Shown in pieces: positions 52,301-63,086 of a DNA stretch of 64,000 bases (its first letter is position 1; every line of letters starts with the position of its first letter). The translations under genes were made by a program, and so were the position numbers. Where the stretch lies: positions 34,860,714 to 34,924,713 of the forward strand of contig CM056743.1 in NCBI GenBank assembly GCA_029851415.1, read 5' to 3'. The stretch is from Eretmocerus hayati. Its lineage: Eukaryota > Arthropoda > Insecta > Hymenoptera > Aphelinidae. Under the pieces are notes generated by a model. It had not been told where the DNA came from, searched no databases, and worked only from the letters and a program-made list of their open reading frames with translations.

Positions 52301-55300
52301 CAGCTGATGGTCTATTCGAAATATTTAAATTTAGTGAGCACTTTTTCCAAAATGGTTTATTATCAATGGTATCAAACCTAATTGCCCCAAACACCATAAA
52401 TTGAATAGGCTATTGGTTTTGATTGGATATAAAAAGAAAAGTCATTAAGTCTTAATTAGGACTCTCGTAGTATTTTCGCACCACCAGATTTTATTTTACG
52501 GCTGAAATGCCGGAATTTTTCCCCAACGCCGTGTGGGAGCTATACGTGTAAACTCGTATCATGATGTTTTCTTCCAAACTTTACTGTTCAAAAATTTTTT
52601 GACCGATTTTTCTCCAAAATATCGATAAATTGAGAACCCATAATTCGACAATCGCAGGAGTCAAAAAGTTCATTTTTTGGGCTCCAAAAACTAACTTGAG
52701 ACCTGTTTAATAATTTCAAGAGTGAAACTTCAATTTTTTTTATGGTTTATTCAAAAATTATAAACTTTGTCATCAGCCCAACCTATGCAGAAGAAAATTA
52801 TTTTTTATATGGGAACCAAAACATTTTTTACGGTTCAGTTACGTTTGTGTTGATTCTCAAGTTGCTGAAATTCATTAAGATGATTTTTTCATAACATTTT
52901 CTCGAAAGATGTTTAAGATAAATGCAAAATGATATAACGAGATTTTTGAAGATCTCACACCTTCTTATCAGAATTGCCTCAACTTGGAACAATTTGAAAA
53001 TAGACTTGGGATGAGGGCTTGTCAAATCCTTGCATCCCTCACCTTCTAAGAGCTTTACCTGATTTATGGGAGCCCCTTAAGCTACAGATCCAATTTGCTC
53101 CTCGATTTTATTCAGGTACATTCCTTCCATCTTATTTCATTATCCTACTCACGAATTGAATTCGTGTGATACATCAAATATGAAGAGAACACCCATTGAT
53201 GGATTAATTCAAGATCAATCATAGCATGCGTGTTCAAAAAATTTAATCAGATTTCTGATTAGATGGTCAAGTGAATACTTGTCACTGACGTAATGATCAA
53301 AAAATGCTTGCTCATTTCTTCTGTCGTGTGAGCTTACTTATAGGAGAATTGGCTTTGATGAAAATTCCAAGTTATCAGCCCACTCATATTCGATTTTAAT
53401 CGACTCCTTGATTCTGATATTTCGTACGAGTAATTAAAAATTTCACTTTAAATGTAACATTGAGCGATAGAGCCAATTGAAAAAGTTTCGTCAATTTTTT
53501 ACTATGTCGACTTATTGAGAACTAAAAAATACTCCTATTTTTAACAAAGCTAATCGATAAATGAGTGAAAACAGAATCAACTGAACTTATTAAAATTCTG
53601 AAAATTTGTACAATCACGCAGATAATAATATGTCGTCTTCTTTTCAACTCAAATCGTCCGGAAAATCAAAGGTATTCATCTCGGAATTTATCTTAACTGT
53701 CATAATTCATTCGCATTTCTTACACTCTCGTTGATTCCATGAACGACAAATAGACGAGTGCACGACAGCAAGATCGTTTTCGCTGCTCAGAGGATCGAAT
53801 CACCTCTTGCAGCTGAGTATTCGAGATAGAAAGAAACACAATTGCAAGATAGATTAGCTGACACGCGTCCGTATTGCGCACATCACACGTGTGTGTGAGA
53901 AATAAACGTGTGATGTATTTGGAAGACAAATGTGAATAATTTGATGCTCAATAAAAAACAAGATCGCATTACCAACTTATTGTCGTCGATGGAATGATTA
54001 TTACTTGCAACTTCTGATGATTTTGTCAATCATCCATTTTGTTTCTCATATTATGCTGCGATATTGAGCTTTTATTCAAACCACTCTGGTCTCATAATCT
54101 TCACATTATTAACAATTGTCCAGATGATCAAATTCCAAAATTGAACCCATCGCTCGTCAATTGAGACTTAAACTTGAAGTACCGTATACAAGTCAGGGCG
54201 ACTTTGGCCACCGGGTTGACTAGGGCTTTTTTTACTGAAAAAGATTGTAAAAGTCGTAGCTCCGACGCTTTAACACCTAGAGGGACATCCAGAAACTCAT
54301 TTTGAAGCTTAAAACTCTACTTTCTGTATATGCCAGCCTATTTTTGGTCAGATTGGTCCCATTGACTCTTTTTTTCGTTGGAACAAAGTACTTAAAGATT
54401 TCCAAATAAAAATATTCATGTCGCAAAAATCCACCACACCAAACCCACTTAGATCGACCTCTGCCTTCACTCAATGATTTTTTCTTGGTAGGTAATGACG
54501 TCTTTTGAATTTTGCCCTATTATCGATGGAATTTAAGTGCGACAGTTATTTAGGACGACCGTTTGAACGAAAATTTGAACGTAAATTTGCAATTTTTCTT
54601 GTTTTTCGAATCGTTCAGTCGTTCGGGGTGATTTTGGTTACTTGCCGGTGACATTGGTCACCCCGGAGTGGTCGGCTTGATGTCGTTGTTCAAATTAGGG
54701 CGGCGATTTCATAAGACTTTTATGTTTTGTCTCTAGACTTAGGTATTCGTGGTCAGAAAATGTTATTCGAGGAGAGAATCGCCATTTTCATGTTACGCGC
54801 CTTTTTGTTGATGAGTACGCAAATTTAATTTGATGCAAAATGCACTGACGTTTGGGTGACTACAAAATCGCATGAAGAATTTTTTCGCGGCTCATTCATG
54901 ATTTACCTTACTTCCTCGGCAGTGACCTCATGAATTCGATGCACAAATCACTATGCTGATAATGAAAATTAATGCCCTTTTTCATCACGTGATAAATTCA
55001 GTTTTACGCATGAAAAATGTGAGACTCGTGCATGATGACAGCGTTTTCTTCCGAATATATATCTTCTCTTGCCGATATGCCCAATCTCATAATTGAAAAT
55101 GTCTTGACAAAAATTAATGAGACCACTATATATCAAGTATACTTCGAGAGCCGTCATAAAAAAACTATATCTTTTGCGTCTAGTATTACCAAAGCCGTTT
55201 TGGATTTCATCATTCTTTAGAAACTTTCAAGCAAACTCGTTCAACCTGTGGGATAATCATCGAAATCTCCTTCAAAACCACAATCCTCATCGTAGTGATC

Positions 55301-58300
55301 AATTTTAGAAAATGATCCAGGATTCCGAGCAGGATTCTAAATAATACCTATAACAATGATGAAAAAGATGATATGAAATTGATGTCGTTCCAAATTACAT
55401 CCAAAAATTGATAGAAATTTCAAAAGAATTTCAAATTCTCATTCAGCTACGCATTCAGAACTCAAAATGAAAAAAGAAAGAGTTCAGATCATCCAACACA
55501 AAATCAAGTGACTCTCTTCCTCATACTTTCGAGCACCACTTTTCGTAATATGTATATAAGCGGGTGCAAAAGCGGGTAACGAGACAGCTGCAAAACCGTT
55601 ACAACAAAGAGCCAAACGAGAACGGAAGCCAGAAGGCGCACACTTTTACTCATCTGCAAGTCTCTCTTCGTGTCTCTATTCGTTTGTCCGTGCGTGAATT
55701 CGGCAAATTCTTTTTCTTGACTCTGCGAAAAGAGGTATATACTACTCAACTGCCCTCTCGCGTACTTACATGAAGTGGAAGAAGGAGCAAAAGAAAAAAG
55801 AAAGACGTAGGAATTTCGCGCACACAAAAAAGCGTTTATTAATTGGATGTCTTGTGTTGTCACATTGCAGGAACTGAAAGATGTCCGCAGAAAGGAGTTG
55901 TGAAACAGGTCGCCAGCAAGCTTGTCCAAGCTCTGTCCGAAAAAGGATTCGCTCTATTAGTGAATCATGGAATTCCTGATTGCAAGGTGAGCTTTTCATA
56001 TCATTTTCATAATCGTGATCCTCCATGTGTTCTGCGAAGTTGAACTTTGGCCTACATTGGTTTTATGGTTTTGAATGGTATCAAAGTTTTCAATATCTTA
56101 AAAATTCAAAAGTTAAAATGAATGCGTATAATTTTTCATAATTGTAAGAAGTTCAATGAAAATTATTTAAAAATAGAAGTATGTGTACAGTTCATGATTT
56201 TTGGATTCTATACATTAAGTCTAATAATTTTCTTGATAATTAGGTTGACGCTTTCAACAATTAATTTCACTCGCCCAATTATTAGCTACCTAGCTTTATC
56301 ATTGTGATTAATCGAATGTGACAAGATTATGCCTAAGAGAGTGGGTGGAGGGGGGGGGGGGTCAATGTTCCCACGTGCTACCTAAAAGATAATATCAAAA
56401 TGATCCATTCTCAAATATGTATTTTCAGATGAAAGTCTTTGACGATCGAGTTTTTAGCAATGAACGTGGCAGTGTTTTATAAGTGAAGCTCGTTGAGACG
56501 CCAATCACAAGAATTTAAATATAATTAACTGTCGTTTCTGACCCTCATTCTTCAATTCTCTCAAATTGGAGGAGATATATTCTGTCAACTTCAGTCGTTT
56601 GGTCTGAAACATCATCTGTGTGGTCGATCTTGTGATTGGTTTGTCTTTCATCATACGAAATTTTGGATTGATAATGAATATGATTATTGATAAAATTTCA
56701 TTGTGAAAATACCTCTTGGAAGCATGATTCTTTTCAAAAAATTCCTTAAACACGTGTGTGGAGAAAATTCTTGATTTGGAACTTTCCCCCAAAAACTTCT
56801 TCTTGATACTTGATTATATCATTTCAATCATCGCGATTCAGTGATAACTTTGAATTCCTTTCACGCTCTTCGGTCACCCAATCTGTCCACTAATAGGAAC
56901 TGAGGATCAAGGGAATCGATCTATTCTACTTTTTGTATTCGAAGTAATACAATCATTTCATTCTTTTTTGAGAGTAGTTTCTTATAAAATTTATGGAAAA
57001 TTTAATTACTTTAGAAATCGTAGTCTCACTCTGTGTCTACCAAATCTAGGAATCAGGGAAATTAGGAACACCTCAGACAATGTCCCTATGTGATGGACAA
57101 CATGATCTTAATTTCTCATGAAATTTTCTCAAAAACTTAGCTCATCAAACATTATCACATGTAATTGTGACTCTTTCATAATTCTTAACTAGCCAAATTT
57201 CTTGAGAGATTGTCTCTTTTCTTCTTGACACTCGTAGTGAAATCTTTGTCTTATGTGAGGACAGAACGACGAGACTCGAGTGATTCGCTGAAGTTTGAAA
57301 TTGAAGCATCTAAAGGAGAAAAAGAGCATGGACAAAGATAGTATCAAGTCTGCTCATCTTTTTTCTTGTTCTTGATTCAACTGCGAGCCTCACGGACTGA
57401 TGTACGTTGACCTTGTAATGTCGGTTTCTTATCGATGCGCCCAGCATCTCAGATTGGCTGTCGTCTGCATTTCAGTGATAGATTGCCGGTATGAAAATTT
57501 GATCAAAATTGCCGTTGTTTAGTTAATTGGCAAAATTGACGCTTATTATTACATTTCATCGGTTCCATGCACCTCTGATTATTAAATCATAAATATTCAA
57601 ATGTTGTTCATCGTGCGATTGCTCGTTCCTTCACCTTTTCTAACTTACCAAATTTTTGTGACTAGGAAAAGATTATATCACTTTGACACACTGTGCGAAA
57701 AATCCACTTTCTTGCACAGTTTGTCAAAGAACATGGTTCGATACACGGGAGTGAACCCCATTTTTCGCATCCTCGTGATGATCCGACCCTCGTCTACGGC
57801 TCGGGCCAGAATCCCATCACTCGGACGCGAAAAAAAGTTTTCATTACTCTAACCTAAAAATGCCTCGTTTGAATGGGATTTCAGGGTTCTCGTAATCAAA
57901 AAATATATCCGTACTTTGCCTGCAAGCCCATTTTGGGCACTGTTGGAGGACTCCATCCAAGATTCCATCATTACTATTACAGCGCCGAGTTACGCCGCGT
58001 GATTCGGTTTTCGCTCGCGTCTCTCGCCCGGCTTCTTGCCACTTCCCCCCGCTCCGACGCACGCTCCCTTAACGCGCGCGGCGGATGCATGAACCCGCAC
58101 TTTGGGGTGCTTCCTCCTCCTAATTCTCAATGCTAAACAGGCCCGCATATTTTTTACTGTGCACTTCAGCATATGATCTCTGCCACCCTGAAAGATTATT
58201 TCTAGATTGCAACAATTGAGTGAGGTGTGGTTTTTTGAAAAAATAATCCCATCTCATACCCTAATCACCGGGGGTTGAAATTTTTTTTTTTTTCAAATTC

Positions 58301-59110
58301 GCAGGAAAATACCAGCAACCAGTATCCGCTCTTAGATACTACGTAAAATCATTATCGGACCAGTTACTCCATTCGTTTAAAGCCAAAAGAACGACTTTGT
58401 CGAAACATTGAATTTTAAAATATTTAAAAATGAAAATTGTACATTTTTTCCATAAAACTGCATACTCGACACTTTAGAGCTCCAAAATTTCCAAATCTCA
58501 GCGCTGGATTCATGTAAACAAAGCGGGAAATTAACTCTGAAAATTCGTTTTTTCTGATAAACAATTGCAATAACGTGAGCAATAAACATAGAAAAGCCTC
58601 GCAAAAAATTATCGGCCTGTCTAAGATCGAGATTTTCCGAAAGATCTCAATAGACGAGTTCTTCGCCAAGGATTTTCGCGGTGAAAAAATGAGGAAATTC
58701 CAGAGATAATAAACACTTTTCCTTGATTTACAGATAAACAATTTGAGATAGAAAGATCTACTTCGGCTCAAAAAATCCCCCGGACCCCCGGCCACAAGTT
58801 TGTAAGGGGCTCTTCCATGCGGGAGTAATACCCGCTTTCCTAGAACACGAAAAGCGCGTTTTCCAAGCTTCACCAATTTTTTTATACAACTTCCCCTACT
58901 GGCCATGGCGGCCTTCGTTGACCAACTTCATCAGGGTACCCCGCGCTACCACTTTATAATTTAAAAGTCCATACTCGAATTTTTCCACAAAACGGCCTCC
59001 TCAGAGTCTAATTCTACTGTACTAAGTGCCCAAAATGGGCTCCCGCGTTCAAGAAATATAATATTACTTATACCCGTGTATCGAACTGTACTAATTGCAA
59101 AAATATACTG

Positions 59111-59182
<72 letters not shown>

Positions 59183-62100
59183 GGAACTCGAAAAGAAATG
59201 GAGATATAAAAGGAGGTGATTTTAATCTGACTAACGTTGAAAAAAAAGAAAAATTTCTTGATTACTTTGAATTGTGATTGATTCATGAGTATAATGTGAA
59301 GGCTCCGAGACCAAACATTTGAATTAATTAACGCATGCAAGCAAGTCAAGCATTGAATTACACGACTTGGCTCGTATGAATCACTCAGAATCATCCAAAA
59401 TTGTCAAACAAAGAGATGCAGATTTATCTTGAATTTGTTCTCTTTCGTTTCGAGCGAGTCGACAAGATCAAGACAAAGGCTCCTTTTTTTAGAGCACAAA
59501 AGATTTATGTAATATGGTGATCCTAACTCTTGAGTAACAAGTTGGTTGAATACACCAAAATCAACATGGAACAATTATAATTGCTTTTGCAACAATATTT
59601 ATAGGAGAACATTTTCATTACATAAATTTGAGCTTGATTATGATGTTGAAGTTCAAAACGTTTAGGACCAGTCTGGAGGAGATCCGTATATTTCACCCAA
59701 TAGATGGCTCTTCAGTCGGCCTATGCTTGCGATCGGATTTCGTTAGTGATTGTTTTTGCTCACAGTATATATTTGACCCTCTTGACCCGCAAGGGAGATC
59801 TTCGGATCTTGGGAGAGTAACGACTCCCCGGCCCCAGTTCCGCAAGGAGGATCCTTAGTTGATCCTGAGAGACAGACGCACTCCCCGGCCCCAGTCCGCC
59901 GGCAAGGGAGATCTTAGTATCTCTGGAGCACACGACAACTCCCCCGTCCCCAGTCTTCAGCCCCAGCACCCATGTGTGTGCTTTCACCACCTCGTACGCC
60001 TCAGTGCGTATGAGCCCTGAGTGCCTGAGTGGCATCTTGGACCACTTCAGGGCTCCCGCTTCTTCGCAAGCACTCCTGTATCTTTCAACTTTTCTCTACT
60101 CTCTGTTCCTTCCTTCCTTCTTCTGGGACTATAACCTTCGGGTTGGCGCCCTCCGGGGAGGGGTTTTAGTCGGTAGGTGCATGAGTTTCCTCGGGTGAAT
60201 CCGACACTACCCACACTCTTGTGAGTATCTATGAAGATTTCCCCTTCCCGGCCTACCAAAGAAAAAAAATGACCCTCTTATTTTTGTCCCAGAATGAATA
60301 AATCAGGCAAAGTATCATAATGTTTCCAATCAAATGAGTCATTTCACGTCGAAGCATGTGCACTCTTTCCGAGACTCTTCCTCAAGAGGATCATCGTTCA
60401 CGTTTTTTGCGAACTAGATTTCGAATTTTTGGAAATGGAAGGGCTTATTTGATTGAAAATTTTAATACACAGGCAGCACACTATCTCATCAATTGAATGG
60501 AAATTTTATGTTGCTTCGTTTAATGAATAGGAATAATTAGGACAGCGCCGCGTTGGACTTTCCTCCGCGTTATTTTCGTACGGAACAGAATGTTATGAGA
60601 TTTTGCATGGCTCCACGAAGTGAGCTTTGGGAGGTTAGGTGAGATACCATCTGGGAAAATCATTCAATACCAATAAAAATGTATAAGTAATAATTCCACT
60701 TTCAGAATCATTGCATGTAACCGCAATGCGAAAGTACACCGGCGCGTGTTTGGTTGCGGTTCTGCGGGTTAAATTCAACGGAAAGGTTAAACTTCAGAAG
60801 AGTAAATTATTTTTCGTAATTTTCGTGGGTTGATTCAATTCAACGGAAAGGTTAAACTTCGGAAAAGTAAATAATTTTCGTTGGTTGATTCACTGACCCA
60901 TAGCAGAGTTCATCACGCCAAGCATTGTTCGTTATTATTCAAAATGAAAATACTTTGACTGGTCTTGAAGGTCAGAACGAGAGGGCGATGCATTGAATCT
61001 CTGCTCTGGATTAATAAAGAAAGTAAGGAGAATCATCACTTGATTCACTGTCGCTCTGAAGTTAACAAATTAACTGGATATAAATAGGCGCTTAGACCAA
61101 AATAAATCACGTGAATCTTCTCTTAGCTGTCACTTTGAAAGGAAAAAAGGATTTGTAACATCCGCTATCACGCTGTAGGTAATTCCGCGATCATAATCTT
61201 GGCCAGATTTTGAGAGACATTTAAAATGAATGCAGATGGTCTTATTTATGAGATCTGTCTGGGGCACGGTCTGGATTATGGTACAGGAAACAGTCAAAAT
61301 TTTTATGGAGTTTGTCACTTCCGACTTTTTTAAGATACTTGTAATTCTGTAAATGGGATGAAGAGAAACACTTGATAATACTTGAAAATTTGAATTTGAG
61401 TAGAGACGGAAAATATCCAGATTATTACATACTTCGCCAATGCAAACTTTTAACAAAAGTATTCATTCGGCAGTGTATACTCAAGTATTTAATTGCTATA
61501 CTACAATATCTTCAGAGTAAGATTAAGATAAGAAATCAGAGCATCAATATCATATTTCATGTGAGAAAGTTGATCAACTTAATACTATAGAAGAAAAAAA
61601 AGATGGTGGAGGAAAAGTCTCATGTTCATCAAGCAACCAGATCAGGTTGAAATTGATCATAAATCTGTTGAGATGTCAAAATGAAACAAAAGAAAATTGT
61701 TTGATGTCAACTTTTCTACTTCTGAAAGTTTTCAAGTTTTGTACAAGAATTAACCGAAAGTCTCTCGACTTTCTGTTACAAAATCCTAAAAAAAAAATTT
61801 GCTAATGGCTGAACACGATATGATAACTCTGAGTCGGCATACAACGAAAGCAAGCACTACGACCTTTCTACGCTCGAATGAACATCTTCGTTATATGACT
61901 TTTAGCAGGCCAAGGAGAGCTTATAGAGAATGAGAGATGACACGAGTCTTGCTGATTTGTCTTCACGTCAACGAGCTTTGCACTATAAGCTACATTGTTC
62001 GCGTGAAATTTTACATCAACAAGGTGATGATGAGAGGAAACAATTTGTTTTTCGTAATCAAAATCACGAACTTGTTCGAGTCTGGTGCATGATATCAGCG

Positions 62101-63086
62101 GAGATGAAGTTTGAAATTTCCATGAACCAAAATTCTTTCAGCATTGATATACAAAATTCAATACTTTGAGTAGGTTTGCAAATTTTATAGAGCGTATTAT
62201 CTCAACATTCATACAATTTGGTTGAATTGAAAATGCTAGTCTAAGCATCAGATATTTATTATTCTCAAGCTCTGGTGCATTATACTGAATTTTATACAAA
62301 TAGTCACTAACCCTTTTGCTGTTTGCCAATGTATTTTTTTCGGTTCTAAAAATTTTCATAAAACCACAGCCGTTTAATCATCCAAAATTCGTTCAACAGC
62401 TGAATTATCGAAACGAAGTCAAACTCTTATCTGAGTAGTTCTTGAACCGTTATTCAGAAAAAAAAACTATATGAAAATTGTATTTGAATATTTTGTACTA
62501 AATTTTGATCTCTCTGAAAGACAAATGATTGCAATTTGATAAAAAAGACAATGCTCTACAAAGATTGAGAACTCATCCCAAACAATTTAGTTTATAATTC
62601 CTATAAAACAAAGAATACAAAAAGATCCAAAAAACACAAAGAGCGTATAAGTCTGTTAGACGCCAATAATGAAAGTGTTTGGAAACCCCATCATCAGTGT
62701 TTGTTGCTCTTTCGAAACGGGATATTCTACTCTCGATTGCTGCGACTTGAGTATCCGACAAAACTCGAATGTTTTCTTGGCGTATTATTTTCTTGGCGTA
62801 TACCGCCAAAGACTTTTCAACACCAAATTAAATTCAATAGAAGTAAATTATACCACCTGCCCAGGCTATTAGCGATATTGCGTTCTATAATTTTGATTAA
62901 TACTTACACAGCTATACCCTACACGAGCTCAACTTTTCATATCTCATTTCTTTGGTTTTCTTTTTTTCAGCTGAAAGCGGTATACAGAGCAATGGAAGAA
63001 TTCGTCGAACTGCCAGAGGAAAGTCGCAGCAAATATGAACGAGTTTCACCCTCGAATCATGGATATGTTAAGCCTGGAATGGAGAG
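32057..63086 (+). CDS. 2-oxoglutarate/Fe(II) dioxygenase, isopenicillin-N-synthase-like, N-terminal part (3' end outside window)
   Basis: Three coding exons, 32057-32153, 55871-55986 and 62971-63086, join in phases 1 and 0 and leave phase 2 for the next exon beyond the window. The 109 complete residues match the N-terminal DIOX_N region of the IPNS/ACC-oxidase-like superfamily: VPIIDLAHVG (residues 24-33), then a helix, then GFALLVNHGIP (58-68) and a segment ending NHGYVKPGMER. The Fe-binding His-x-Asp...His and the 2-oxoglutarate Arg lie in the missing C-terminal half, so activity cannot be judged. The enzymes are soluble oxygenases; the substrate in insects is not apparent to me. Intron 1 spans 23,717 bases and intron 2 6,984, both rich in repeats. 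Confidence 0.85.
32154..36710 (+). other. Intron 1 of the dioxygenase gene, first part
   Basis: Intronic DNA with a poly-A run at 33788-33817 and no recognised gene. A duplicated segment containing AACAAAGTA and TTTTCAACCCAGTAC occurs near 33105-33215. Confidence 0.7.
33788..33817 (+). repeat. Poly-A tract
   Basis: About 30 consecutive A within intron 1 of the dioxygenase gene. It may be a retroposon tail; no upstream body recognised. Confidence 0.9.
36711..37037. mobile_element. 327-base foldback MITE-like element
   Basis: The whole segment is an imperfect palindrome: GTCCGGATCACCAATCTTGT near 36725 matches the complement near 37005-37024, and ATCCAGAGTAACTCCG near 36790 matches the complement near 36950. 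The arms meet near 36880. No coding capacity. Confidence 0.75.
37038..38359 (+). other. Intron 1 of the dioxygenase gene, between elements
   Basis: No gene recognised; a more GC-rich patch at 37830-37960 is of unknown nature. The poly-T tract lies inside. Confidence 0.6.
37361..37388 (+). repeat. Poly-T tract
   Basis: 28 consecutive T. It could be the A-tail of an old minus-strand retroposon, but no body is recognised. Confidence 0.9.
38360..38530 (+). repeat. Dispersed repeat copy 1
   Basis: Shares its order and many words with 57690-57845: CACAGTTT, AGTCCGATACA, TTTTTGCATACTCGTGATGA, GGCTCGG, CCATCACTCGGACGCGA followed by A-run. Within the unit, CTCGTGATG and CATCACTCG can pair, giving a hairpin. 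Probably a short non-autonomous element. Confidence 0.65.
38537..38652. repeat. Near-perfect ~115-base palindrome
   Basis: TATTACGTATCGAGTGCTGG and AAAACTTTTTTCTTCGTGGA pair with their complements ending near 38650. The centre is around GACGCCGACGTC (38588-38599), leaving almost no loop. It abuts the dispersed repeat at 38360-38530. Confidence 0.75.
38653..40199 (+). other. Intron 1 of the dioxygenase gene, between elements
   Basis: AT-rich intronic sequence with a (TA)n run at 40050-40068 and no recognised gene. Confidence 0.6.
40200..40437. mobile_element. ~238-base MITE with long inverted termini
   Basis: The left arm (CGCGGATTTGACTAAGACTC...GATAGTCTCC...AACCCAGAGCG...TTGCAAATGC) is mirrored by the right arm (GCATTTGCAAATGCGGCTCTGGGTTTT...GGAGACTGTTCC...CCAAATCCG). 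A short unique centre lies between about 40280 and 40350. No coding capacity. Confidence 0.72.
40438..43357 (+). other. Intron 1 of the dioxygenase gene, between elements
   Basis: A GAC-trinucleotide run at 40903-40925, an 18-20-base T-run near 41153-41170, and short open frames without domains. No gene recognised. Confidence 0.6.
43358..43497. repeat. 140-base foldback
   Basis: CTCTCCGCCGGAATCAGTGA at the left pairs with a near copy of its complement at the right end (TTCATGATTCTGGCAGAGA), and the arms continue to a centre rich in TTTGCAGT/CACTGCAAA around 43420-43440. MITE-like remnant. Confidence 0.65.
43498..45037 (+). other. Intron 1 of the dioxygenase gene, between elements
   Basis: AT-rich intronic sequence; nothing recognised. 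Confidence 0.6.
45038..45272. mobile_element. piggyBac-like MITE remnant
   Basis: The right end is GGGGGTAACGGGTTAA, i.e. TTAACCCGTTACCCCC on the other strand. Both ends carry GGGGTCAYTCTGACCCC (45058-45074 and about 45237-45253). The TTAA target and CCC start fit the piggyBac superfamily; the left TTAA is lost. It is about 235 bases with no frame. Confidence 0.5.
45870..46157 (-). pseudogene. LINE ORF2 terminal fragment with split zinc knuckle
   Basis: 95 codons ending NAEVPPEN and stop, containing GYAAKTTSHIWDCSTARKTL. It continues the upstream fragment in another frame after a small indel. The H-x3-C half is intact here while the Cys pair lies one frame away. Confidence 0.7.
46144..46690 (-). 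pseudogene. LINE ORF2 C-terminal fragment
   Basis: Roughly 180 codons of the post-reverse-transcriptase thumb/linker region, ending at a premature stop after GPEFDAET. Highly charged (KKETGMEKYW, IRGDQQKQDDWNKI), with the LYGCEIWGW signature at the N-terminal end. No start codon: the 5' part was lost at insertion. Confidence 0.82.
46691..49964 (+). other. Intron 1 of the dioxygenase gene, between elements
   Basis: AT-rich. A 100-codon plus-strand frame at 47488-47790 has no recognised domain. No gene supported. Confidence 0.6.
49965..50735. repeat. Mirrored degenerate tandem array around (A/G)GATAGTTCCTTTTAAC
   Basis: From about 49975 to 50330 words like AAAAGGAACTATCT recur in one orientation; from about 50360 to 50710 the complementary form GATAGTTCCTTTTAAC recurs about every 35-45 bases. 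The outer ends GATGGCTCAG (49962ff) and CTGAGCCATC (50715ff) also pair. So the block is two opposed arms of a ~40-base degenerate repeat around a centre near 50340. Confidence 0.72.
50736..54186 (+). other. Intron 1 of the dioxygenase gene, between elements
   Basis: Includes a (TCG)n run at 51812-51831 and no recognised gene. Confidence 0.6.
54187..54690. mobile_element. Possible element with GACTTTGGCCACC / GGTGACATTGGTCACC ends
   Basis: Near the left, GGGCGACTTTGGCCACCGG; near the right, GCCGGTGACATTGGTCACCC, roughly its complement. The theme resembles the TAACTTTGG element at 5392-6413 but the sequence is not the same. Weak. Confidence 0.3.
54691..55870 (+). other. End of intron 1 of the dioxygenase gene
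   Basis: No element recognised; ends at the acceptor GTCACATTGCAG. A minus-strand 141-codon frame at 55504-55929 overlaps the exon on the opposite strand and is a shadow. Confidence 0.7.
55871..55986 (+). CDS. 2OG dioxygenase, coding exon 2
   Basis: Residues 33-71. The acceptor is GTCACATTGCAG and the donor AAG|GTGAGC. It carries the helix VVKQVASKLVQALSEKGFAL and the family motif V-N-H-G-I-P (63-68). The 23.7 kb gap from exon 1 is bridged by matching phase and by domain continuity. Confidence 0.9.
55987..57689 (+). other. Intron 2 of the dioxygenase gene, first part
   Basis: AT-rich with a G-run at 56351-56360. No gene recognised. Confidence 0.7.
57690..57845 (+). repeat. Dispersed repeat copy 2
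   Basis: Direct-orientation relative of 38360-38530: CACAGTTT, GTTCGATACACGGGAGT, TTTTTCGCATCCTCGTGATG, GGCTCGGGCC and CCATCACTCGGACGCGA, followed by an A-run. CTCGTGATG...CATCACTCG can form the same hairpin. Confidence 0.65.
57846..59114 (+). other. GC-richer segment in intron 2 of the dioxygenase gene
   Basis: Patches at 57980-58110 and 58770-58960 are clearly GC-richer than neighbours. GCCCATTTTGGGCACT at 57926-57941 recurs as its complement at 59025-59040, but the core is nearly self-complementary so the match is weak evidence of terminal repeats. Probably an old transposon. Confidence 0.4.
59115..59181 (+). repeat. (TG)n microsatellite
   Basis: Uninterrupted TG dinucleotides for about 66 bases. 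It creates artefactual Val-Cys and Thr-His frames. Confidence 0.97.
59182..59773 (+). other. Intron 2 of the dioxygenase gene, between repeats
   Basis: No gene or element recognised. Confidence 0.6.
59774..60279 (+). mobile_element. 486-base retroposon-like insertion with 10-bp target duplication
   Basis: TGACCCTCTT occurs at 59774-59783 and 60270-60279, flanking a distinctly GC-rich block (59784-60269) that ends in an A-rich tail (CAAAGAAAAAAAA). The 5' part holds three tandem units starting CAAGGGAG or CAAGGAGG at about 59790, 59843 and 59903; each has a small palindrome (AGATCTTCGGATCT, GGATCCTTAGTTGATCC, AGATCTTAGTATCT) followed by CTCCCCGGCCCCAGT. No reverse transcriptase. It is a SINE or a short derivative of a LINE. 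Confidence 0.75.
60280..62970 (+). other. End of intron 2 of the dioxygenase gene
   Basis: Contains a duplicated segment, ATTCAACGGAAAGGTTAAAC, at about 60775 and 60840. Otherwise nothing recognised; ends with the strong pyrimidine tract before exon 3. Confidence 0.7.
62971..63086 (+). CDS. 2OG dioxygenase, coding exon 3
   Basis: Residues 72-109 plus two bases. The acceptor is a long pyrimidine tract (TTTTCTTTTTTTCAG) and the donor GAGAG|GTAATA. It encodes the helix LKAVYRAMEEFVELPEESRS and then NHGYVKPGMER, the usual F-x-LP-x-E-x-K...GY block of the DIOX_N region. Confidence 0.88.

Noticed and set aside
55504..55929. 141-codon minus-strand frame
   Set aside because: Opposite-strand shadow of dioxygenase exon 2 and the adjacent intron.
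57926..59040. 16-base inverted match GCCCATTTTGGGCACT as terminal repeats of a 1.1 kb transposon
   Set aside because: The core is nearly self-complementary and similarity does not extend beyond it.
59068..59394. Thr-His repeat protein on the minus strand
   Set aside because: Translation of the (TG)n microsatellite.
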